A DNA stretch of 5,051 nt from assembly GCA_021790555.1 (NCBI GenBank), contig JAJYGY010000181.1, positions 1-5,051 on the forward strand, written 5' to 3'. Below, piece by piece: positions 1-4,044 of this stretch. The first letter of the stretch is position 1, and each line of letters opens with the position of its first letter. The notes below the pieces were generated by a model. That model had not been told where the DNA came from and made no database searches. It was given only the letters and a program-made list of their open reading frames with translations. The translations under genes were made by a program, and so were the position numbers. This stretch comes from a bacterium. Its GTDB lineage: Bacteria; Oederibacteriota; JAJYGY01.

Positions 1-83
1 ACATACTTCGAACATTGAGCGATCGAAATTATGCCAGCTACTCCAACCAGCCAAAATGCTCTCGCCACGGGGCCGACCACCAT
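1..83 (-). CDS. Partial hypothetical protein, hydrophobic N-terminus (runs off left edge)
   Basis: This is a candidate leftward gene with 27 complete codons visible. The ATG at 83-81 is preceded by AGGA with a 7-nt spacer, an acceptable ribosome binding site. The translation begins MVVGPVARAFWLVGVAGIIS and stays open to the window edge. Residues about 10-22 form an uncharged hydrophobic stretch, consistent with a signal peptide or first membrane helix. A cysteine follows at about residue 24, but the residues before it do not make a good lipobox. The insertion element begins 55 nt upstream of the start, so it may have displaced this gene's native promoter. A second leftward frame is also open through the whole 138-bp flank, so the frame choice rests only on the hydrophobic segment and the start site. 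I do not recognise the family. Confidence 0.35.
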   Translation of the reverse strand, partial: MVVGPVARAFWLVGVAGIISIAQCSKY

Positions 84-135
84 CTTGTTGTCCTGGGTCG
101 ATGCTCCTTCCTCCCTCTTTAACCAGGTTGTACTG

Positions 136-138
136 TAC
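136..138. repeat. Possible target-site duplication, left copy (TAC)
   Basis: TAC directly abuts the outer end of the left inverted repeat, and an identical TAC abuts the right one at 3249-3251. Three bp is a duplication length known for IS3-family elements. A 3-bp match can easily arise by chance, and the exact outer end of the element is uncertain, so support is moderate. Confidence 0.4.
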
Positions 139-155
139 ACAAAAGTCTTTCCGCT
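139..155 (+). repeat. Left terminal inverted repeat (17 bp)
   Basis: ACAAAAGTCTTTCCGCT matches the reverse complement of 3232-3248 at all 17 positions. Just outside, TGTAC on this side and TGTA on the other give a further imperfect match if one base is skipped, so the true tip may be slightly longer. This is the likely binding and cleavage site for the element's transposase. Confidence 0.92.
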
Positions 156-172
156 TTCGCTAGCTGGCGGAA
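149..172. repeat. Potential hairpin at the left end, overlapping the last integrase stop
   Basis: TTCCGC (149-154) pairs with GCGGAA (167-172) around a 12-nt loop that contains the palindrome GCTAGC (159-164). The structure spans the inner half of the left inverted repeat and the TAG stop (162-160) of the second integrase gene. It could form in the transcript's 3' end or act as a subterminal site. No U-tract follows on the minus strand within the repeat, so it is not a canonical intrinsic terminator. Confidence 0.35.
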
Positions 173-1254
173 CCCTCGCCTCGTGAACGGATGAGAAAGC
201 CGAACTTCTCCATGGTCTGAAAAATAGCTTCCCTCTCAGCAGTGCGGGCTTTGAGGCCCTTCAGACCACGCGTGGCCTCTTCGATTGCCTTGCAGGCCTG
301 TTCGTAGAATATATCACGGAGTACCTTGGAATTCCAATGGGGCAGCTCCTGGGCCAGCTGGTTGGCCGTCTTGCCGTCTGCGGCCAGGCGTGGCCTGTCG
401 TTCAGGCGCTGGGCGATCTGCTCGGCGTCGGAAACGCCCTCCTGAGGGCTTTGACAGTAGTGTTCCCTCCCCAGAGTGAAGTAAGAGTGCTTCAACTCGC
501 CGATGAACCGTTCGACGAACGGGTTGTCCTGGGGCGTGTGAGGCCGTGAGAGCAGGTGGATGACCTTGTGCTCCCTGCGCCACTCCCGGACTTTCTTCGA
601 GCAGTAGGCCTTGTCGTTGTCGGTCTGGTGCACCAGGCACAGCCTGCCTTCCTCCTCGGCCTGTTCCAGCTGGGCCAGCACGCTTTTGGCCGTGGGCTTG
701 GAACCGTTTCCGTCCGCCTCGCCCTGGAACGTGGCTGGGTCTTTCATGACTTCCGTGTAGATTCTGCCGCCTTTGCATTCACCCACGTGCGCGGTGTCCT
801 GGGCCGTCACCACTCCCTGGGTGGTGTAGTGGTAGTGGACGCGGTTCCTGCCCAGCTTCCTGCGCTGTAAGCGCCGCCGACGGGCCTTCAGGCTGGCCAC
901 CGCCCATTGCACCATCCGCGTGCTCACCCAGGGCAGGGACAGGGCCATCATCCGCCAGCCCATCCAGCCCTCCCTCAGGATCAACCATCTCACCGAAGCC
1001 AGCGCCTCGTGCCGCTCCTGGGCCGTCGCCGGCGGCCGGCCCTGCCTTTTGAGGGGCCGGCCGGCCGCCTTGCGCCAGTTGAGCAGCGTACGCACCTTCA
1101 CGCGCAGCTTGCGGGCGATGCGGCCCAGGTCACCCTTTCGCAGTGGACGTGTCGCCAGCCAGCTTCCGACCCTCTGCCGCAGAAGCACCCGGTATGGTAG
1201 AAGGCTGGTTTTTTTTCCCCTTCGGCCGCCCTCTTTTGGCCTGAAGCGAGTCAC
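160..1254 (-). CDS. Second DDE (D35E) integrase/transposase of the element
   Basis: This is a 364-residue frame whose core resembles an rve-fold integrase. An N-terminal helix-turn-helix lies at about residues 38-62 (GDLGRIARKL then LLNW). A second helical, arginine-rich region covers about 80-135 and could match the HTH_21 region of IS3 OrfB proteins. The catalytic core holds D153 (in AQDTAHV), D212 (in HQTDNDKAY) and E248 (in DNPFVERF). There are exactly 35 residues between the second and third acids, the classic D35E spacing. The stretch after D153 is unusually diverged from known cores. The assigned GTG start (1254) overlaps the preceding long frame's TGA as GTGA, but no good Shine-Dalgarno precedes it. 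The protein may instead be made mainly as a fusion with the upstream small gene through slippage at the A8 run (1216-1209). Family membership is strong; the translation start is uncertain. Confidence 0.85.
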   Translation of the reverse strand: MTRFRPKEGGRRGKKTSLLPYRVLLRQRVGSWLATRPLRKGDLGRIARKLRVKVRTLLNWRKAAGRPLKRQGRPPATAQERHEALASVRWLILREGWMGWRMMALSLPWVSTRMVQWAVASLKARRRRLQRRKLGRNRVHYHYTTQGVVTAQDTAHVGECKGGRIYTEVMKDPATFQGEADGNGSKPTAKSVLAQLEQAEEEGRLCLVHQTDNDKAYCSKKVREWRREHKVIHLLSRPHTPQDNPFVERFIGELKHSYFTLGREHYCQSPQEGVSDAEQIAQRLNDRPRLAADGKTANQLAQELPHWNSKVLRDIFYEQACKAIEEATRGLKGLKARTAEREAIFQTMEKFGFLIRSRGEGSAS

Positions 1255-1765
1255 CCTTGGGTTTGGACTGCTCCCGGTTGGCTGGCAGATCCTTCAGGAT
1301 GTCCACCAACTCCTCCAGAACCTGCTTCTGTCTCCTCTCCTCCTCCAACTGCGCCCTCAACAGCTTCGGGTTGTCCTGGGGAAGCAGGGAGCTGGGCAGG
1401 GCAGCCCCCTTGGGCGGCCTCTTGGGCTGCTTCAACAGGCCCACCACCATCCCCGCCAGGGCCTGCTGGGAGAGCTGCCATACCCTCAGGGGCGGCACCC
1501 CGATCTTCTCCCCCAACTCCTTCCGGGAGATCCTCCCCAGCCACAACTCCAGCAGCAAGGCCCCCAGCTGGTGCGCCTTCTGCCTCTCCTCCTCGCTGGC
1601 TGTCTCCCACAGGGACCGCACCGGCCAGGGCGGCGTGCTCATCGAAAAACTCCTCTTGCGCCTGCCCTTGCCCCGGCGCTTCGGGTGCATCTCCTTCTGC
1701 TCCAAAGCCACCTGGCTGGGGTTGCTGGGGTTCGGGTTTTCCGGGCTTGCTGGCTTCTCCGTCAT
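1130..1765 (-). CDS. Small basic HTH / coiled-coil / AT-hook protein (OrfA-like)
   Basis: This 211-residue protein starts at ATG 1765 behind GAGGAGG with a 6-nt spacer, a strong ribosome binding site inside the first integrase frame. Residues 28-39 are very basic. A helix-turn-helix is predicted at about 79-100 (SRKELGEKIGV then LRVWQLSQ). A leucine-rich, charged coiled coil is predicted at about 131-160. An AT-hook-like KRGRPKGKK sits at 177-185. HTH followed by coiled coil is the plan of IS3-family OrfA, which binds the ends and multimerises. It is coding: in codons 50-69, 19 of 20 third positions are G or C. The last about 25 codons, beyond the A8 run, lose this bias, suggesting the conserved part ends there and ribosomes or transcripts shift into the downstream integrase frame. 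It overlaps that gene by 125 nt. A role as DNA-binding partner of one or both integrases is inferred. Confidence 0.8.
   Translation of the reverse strand: MTEKPASPENPNPSNPSQVALEQKEMHPKRRGKGRRKRSFSMSTPPWPVRSLWETASEEERQKAHQLGALLLELWLGRISRKELGEKIGVPPLRVWQLSQQALAGMVVGLLKQPKRPPKGAALPSSLLPQDNPKLLRAQLEEERRQKQVLEELVDILKDLPANREQSKPKGDSLQAKRGRPKGKKNQPSTIPGASAAEGRKLAGDTSTAKG
1209..1220 (-). promoter_or_regulatory. A8 slippery run in the overlap of the small gene and second integrase
   Basis: On the coding (minus) strand this reads GGGGAAAAAAAA. In the small gene's frame it is read GGG AAA AAA AAC; in the integrase frame it is read GGA AAA AAA ACC. The integrase frame is +1 relative to the small gene, so loss of one A (transcriptional slippage) or a +1/-2 ribosomal shift would join ORFs into a protein of about 534 residues. 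Known IS3-family elements use A-rich slippery sites between OrfA and OrfB, but normally by -1. The run also contains the heptamer A AAA AAC, yet a -1 shift from the small gene would not enter the integrase frame. Confidence 0.55.
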
Positions 1766-3164
1766 GGCTGGCCTCCTCGGTATGGGAATGGGTTGAAGCC
1801 ATTCCCAGGTCCTGGTATGCGACTTCCTGCATGATGCCTTCCGGTGTCTGCAAGATCAGCTTGCCCCGTTCGCCGTGGAGCGTGACGCTTTGGTCCCCGA
1901 TTTGGCCCACCAGAAACACCGGCTTGCGCGGTGTTTCATCCACGGCCAGGGCCAGCTCGTTGCGGCTTAAGGAGTCTTCCAGGGCCCTGCGCACCTGGTT
2001 CTCCACCCCGAAGAACCGGTCCGCCGGCACCGAGCCGCCTATCCCTTGATGGGGTCGGAAATGATTGAAATGGGCCACGAAGTGGGCCAGCTTTTCTTGG
2101 GCCTCGGACAACTCCTGGGGCTGGGCCCGGGACCAGAACTCCTGCCCCACCGTCTCCCAGAACCGCTCGCATTTGCCCAGCGTCTGGGGATGGTGGGTGC
2201 GGGAGACCACGTGCTTGATGCCCTGCTTCTCAAGCAGCTTCTGGAAGTCGCTCTTGCCCCTCCAGGCGAAGTATTGGCGCCCTTGGTCGGTGAGAACCTC
2301 CTTGGGCTTGCCCCACCGCTGGATGCCTTCCAGAAGGGCCTCCTCCACGAAGTCCTGGGTCTGGCGCAGCCCCAGCTTCCAGGCCACCACGTAACGGCTG
2401 TGGTCATCCAGGAAGGCCACCAGATACACCCTCTGGCCGTGGCGCGGCAGCACGAAGCTGGTGATGTCACTCTGCCACATCTCCCCGGGCTTGGCCCTCT
2501 CAAAGAACCGCACTTGCGGCCTCTTGCGCCAGCGCCTGGTGGGGGCTTTCGTCGTCGGCAGGTTGGCCTCCTTCACCACGCGCCGAATCTTGTGCGGCGA
2601 AGCCTTGATCCCCTTGAACCGGGCCAGGAAGTCCCTCACCTTCCTCAACCCGAATTCCGGGAACCGCTGCTTCACCCCAAGGATCTGTTCCCGCAGTTCC
2701 GCCGCCACGGGCTTTCTTCCTGGCCTGCGCCCCATCCGGCTTTCCAGGCTCTTGGGTCCGCCCTTCTCATACTTCCTCACCCACAGCCTCAGGCTGCGCG
2801 GGTTCACCCCCCATAGCCGGGCGAATTCCTCCGGCCCTTGCCCGGATTTCTTCAGTGCCTCCACCGCCTGCCGCCTTTGCTCGGGCGTGTAGACCCTTTG
2901 GCTCCTCCTTTTCTTCCTTCTCGCAGCCCGGGCCTCTCCTTCAAGCCCGGCCAGGCCCAAGACCTTGAAACGCCTCTGCCAGTGATAAAGCGTGGCCTTG
3001 CTGACGCCGTGCTGACGGCAAAACTCCTCGGCGCTGCCTTCCCGCTTCTCAAAGGCTTCCAGCAAGGCTGCCTTTTCCTTCGCGCTTGGGCCTGTGGTCT
3101 TGTCTGGGGGTGGCGGTATTTCGGGTTGGACTGACGGTACTGTGGCGGGCTCTTCGCTGTTCAT
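1251..3164 (-). CDS. IS481/IS3-type DDE integrase with long overlapping C-terminal tail
   Basis: This 637-codon frame starts at ATG 3164, preceded by AAGGAGG with a 5-nt spacer. Two helix-turn-helix units lie at about residues 28-65 and 91-131 (GVSKATLYHWQRRF; GVNPRSLRLWVRKY). An HTH_21-like region follows at about 153-203. The rve core has D233 (in MWQSDITSF), D293 (in LTDQGRQYF) and E333 (in GKCERFWETV), with 39 residues between the last two because of a short insert (AWRGKSD). A small beta-rich C-terminal domain is likely at about 410-445. From about residue 467 to the stop the frame overlaps the small gene. This tail is rich in Gly, Ala, Glu and Pro, and over a 42-codon stretch only about half of third positions are G or C. 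It is therefore probably a passive by-product of the neighbour's coding, although it would be translated. The core enzyme would catalyse strand transfer at the element's ends. Confidence 0.88.
   Translation of the reverse strand: MNSEEPATVPSVQPEIPPPPDKTTGPSAKEKAALLEAFEKREGSAEEFCRQHGVSKATLYHWQRRFKVLGLAGLEGEARAARRKKRRSQRVYTPEQRRQAVEALKKSGQGPEEFARLWGVNPRSLRLWVRKYEKGGPKSLESRMGRRPGRKPVAAELREQILGVKQRFPEFGLRKVRDFLARFKGIKASPHKIRRVVKEANLPTTKAPTRRWRKRPQVRFFERAKPGEMWQSDITSFVLPRHGQRVYLVAFLDDHSRYVVAWKLGLRQTQDFVEEALLEGIQRWGKPKEVLTDQGRQYFAWRGKSDFQKLLEKQGIKHVVSRTHHPQTLGKCERFWETVGQEFWSRAQPQELSEAQEKLAHFVAHFNHFRPHQGIGGSVPADRFFGVENQVRRALEDSLSRNELALAVDETPRKPVFLVGQIGDQSVTLHGERGKLILQTPEGIMQEVAYQDLGMASTHSHTEEASHDGEASKPGKPEPQQPQPGGFGAEGDAPEAPGQGQAQEEFFDEHAALAGAVPVGDSQRGGEAEGAPAGGLAAGVVAGEDLPEGVGGEDRGAAPEGMAALPAGPGGDGGGPVEAAQEAAQGGCPAQLPASPGQPEAVEGAVGGGEETEAGSGGVGGHPEGSASQPGAVQTQG
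1772..1778 (-). promoter_or_regulatory. Strong internal ribosome binding site for the small HTH/AT-hook gene
   Basis: GAGGAGG on the minus strand lies 6 nt before ATG 1765. Being inside the upstream integrase frame, it allows independent initiation of the small protein and is the main reason for choosing this start. Confidence 0.75.
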
Positions 3165-3169
3165 GACTG

Positions 3170-3176
3170 CCTCCTT
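3170..3176 (-). promoter_or_regulatory. Ribosome binding site of the first integrase
   Basis: AAGGAGG on the minus strand lies 5 nt before ATG 3164. It is a near-perfect anti-16S match at good spacing and fixes the start of the 637-codon frame. Confidence 0.8.
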
Positions 3177-3179
3177 TTC

Positions 3180-3192
3180 CCCCTTTTCGGGG
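3180..3192 (-). other. Small GC hairpin in the leader of the first integrase
   Basis: In the transcript CCCC and GGGG can pair around a 5-nt A-rich loop (GAAAA), just 3 nt upstream of the AAGGAGG ribosome binding site. Many IS elements use leader structures to limit translation from read-through mRNA; whether this short stem does so is inference. It does not itself sequester the ribosome binding site. Confidence 0.3.
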
Positions 3193-3231
3193 TGTTGGGA
3201 GGCGCTGATTCCGTTGTGCTTAGCTTTTCAT

Positions 3232-3248
3232 AGCGGAAAGACTTTTGT
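3232..3248 (-). repeat. Right terminal inverted repeat (17 bp)
   Basis: AGCGGAAAGACTTTTGT is the exact reverse complement of the left repeat at 139-155. It lies 67 bp upstream of the first integrase start, leaving room for an element-internal promoter, although I could not find convincing -35 and -10 boxes there. Confidence 0.92.
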
Positions 3249-3251
3249 TAC
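3249..3251. repeat. Possible target-site duplication, right copy (TAC)
   Basis: This TAC abuts the right inverted repeat and matches 136-138. The same caution applies: three bases are weak evidence on their own. Confidence 0.4.
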
Positions 3252-3271
3252 ACATTACAATCACGGGAAGG

Positions 3272-3799
3272 ATGATGAGGAGGTTCGTGGAGGAGGCCTA
3301 TCCCGGATGGAGTCGGAAATATTTCTACTATCATTCCGCCACCCGGCAGTATCCCGTGGTTCTTTTTGAATGGAACCTGGAGCCCGGTCCGGAGCTGGAT
3401 TCCCTGACCGGACTCAACCGCCGCCTGCGGAATGTGGACCTGGCGATCTGGAACGAGGATTACGCGACGGCGGTGCGCCTGGCCGGCCAGGAGGCCGATG
3501 CCGACGCCCACACCCCGGCCGGCCGCCTCGCCAACACCATGCTGTTGGGGATGGCTTTGGAATCCTTCGGAAGGATGGGGCGGGACCGTCCAGCCGGTTC
3601 GGCCATTTTGAACCCCAAGATGCCGGTCTTTCAGCCCGCCAACACCTGCTTTTATGAAGCTGAATTCCAGCTTTCCCGTGGAAACAGGTCCGGCGCGCTC
3701 GAATTTCTCCGGCGGTCGCTGGCCCTGGAGCCAGGCTGGGGGCCGGCCCAGAACCTGTTGAACAAACTGAAAAATCCAGTTCAGCCCGCATCAAAATGA
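3272..3799 (+). CDS. TPR-like C-terminal gene portion, probably truncated by the element
   Basis: The frame is open from inside the right inverted repeat to TGA at 3797-3799; from ATG 3272 it gives 175 residues. The start is doubtful. A purine-rich GGAAGG touches this ATG without proper spacing, and ATG 3275 and GTG 3287 are alternatives, also poorly spaced. The protein is soluble in character. An aromatic-rich N-terminal stretch (SRKYFYYHSATRQYP) is followed by helical regions. The last about 40 residues fit one tetratricopeptide repeat (FYEAEFQLSRGN then ALEFLRRSLALEPGW). Such lone C-terminal TPRs usually end a larger enzyme or membrane protein, so this looks like the 3' remnant of a gene cut by the element. 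Joining the left flank across one TAC copy gives TAA in the same frame at 120-122, so the missing 5' part is not simply on the other side. A deletion or rearrangement is inferred. The exact family is not recognised. Confidence 0.6.
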   Translation: MMRRFVEEAYPGWSRKYFYYHSATRQYPVVLFEWNLEPGPELDSLTGLNRRLRNVDLAIWNEDYATAVRLAGQEADADAHTPAGRLANTMLLGMALESFGRMGRDRPAGSAILNPKMPVFQPANTCFYEAEFQLSRGNRSGALEFLRRSLALEPGWGPAQNLLNKLKNPVQPASK

Positions 3800-4044
3800 A
3801 CTGAATAGATGCATAACTGATATATGTTATTGCCGCACTATTTAAAGTCAGGGTTTCAAATCATTATTGTTTCAACCATATTATTGTCAGCAATTTGATT
3901 TTTAGAAACATGTCCTCAAAATAATATTGACAAAAAAATTGCAACATGGTATAGAAAATCCACTTTTGGAAACTATGGCTTAAAATCAGCCAGCTCTAAG
4001 AAATCAAGTTTTGACATGCAGGGTCACTATTGCGGAGTTTGAAA
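3800..4044. other. AT-rich intergenic island and leader
   Basis: About 245 bp with strikingly higher A+T than the GC-rich genes on both sides. It contains the promoter at 3927-3955 and the leader of the downstream exported protein. A weak 5-bp stem (ATAAC 3813-3817 with GTTAT 3826-3830) follows the upstream stop codon but lacks a GC core and U-tract, so I do not call a terminator. Further TTGACA copies at 4011-4016 and 4075-4080 (the latter inside the gene) have no matching -10 box. No small gene, tRNA or riboswitch is recognised. Confidence 0.6.
3927..3955 (+). promoter_or_regulatory. Sigma70-like promoter of the exported repeat protein
   Basis: A perfect TTGACA -35 (3927-3932) is followed by a 17-bp spacer and TATAGA as -10 (3950-3955, 4 of 6 consensus bases). 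Transcription would start near 3962, giving an untranslated leader of about 83 nt before TTG 4045. The AT-rich surroundings support it. Confidence 0.65.

Larger units (their letters stand above)
139..3248 (-). mobile_element. 3.1-kb insertion element encoding two DDE integrases and an HTH/AT-hook protein
   Basis: The element is bounded by perfect 17-bp inverted repeats (139-155 and 3232-3248) and carries three leftward, overlapping genes that fill almost all of it. Gene order by transcription is a large IS481/IS3-type integrase, a small basic predicted DNA-binding protein, and a second D35E integrase. The last stop codon ends only 4 nt from the left repeat, and the first start codon lies 67 nt inside the right repeat, which is typical IS compactness. 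Both integrases keep all three acidic catalytic residues and I see no internal stop, so the copy may be active. The gene overlaps argue for a single co-evolved unit, not one IS inserted in another. The middle and last genes resemble the OrfA/OrfB plan of the IS3 family, with an extra IS481-like integrase in front. I cannot assign a named IS. The ends could extend outward to TGTA (134 and 3252) if a 1-nt indel is allowed. Confidence 0.9.

Noticed and set aside
920..1834. Long rightward open frame (304 codons) opposite the element genes
   Set aside because: It lies antisense to three overlapping genes with recognisable domains and is rich in Pro, Leu, Arg and Gln, as expected from reading GC-rich codons backwards. 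It has no ribosome binding site of note and crosses gene boundaries.
2046..2816. Rightward open frame (256 codons) antisense to the first integrase
   Set aside because: It is the complement of the integrase catalytic core, whose motifs are unmistakable on the other strand. Absence of stops is explained by GC-rich third positions.
134..3252. Element ends placed at TGTA on both sides, giving TG...CA tips
   Set aside because: This requires a 1-nt indel between the ends and leaves no matching flanking duplication, while ends at 139 and 3248 give TAC on both sides. I keep it only as an alternative.
3813..3830. Possible terminator stem after the TPR-like gene
   Set aside because: The stem is only 5 A/T-rich pairs with an 8-nt loop and no following T-run, too weak to call.
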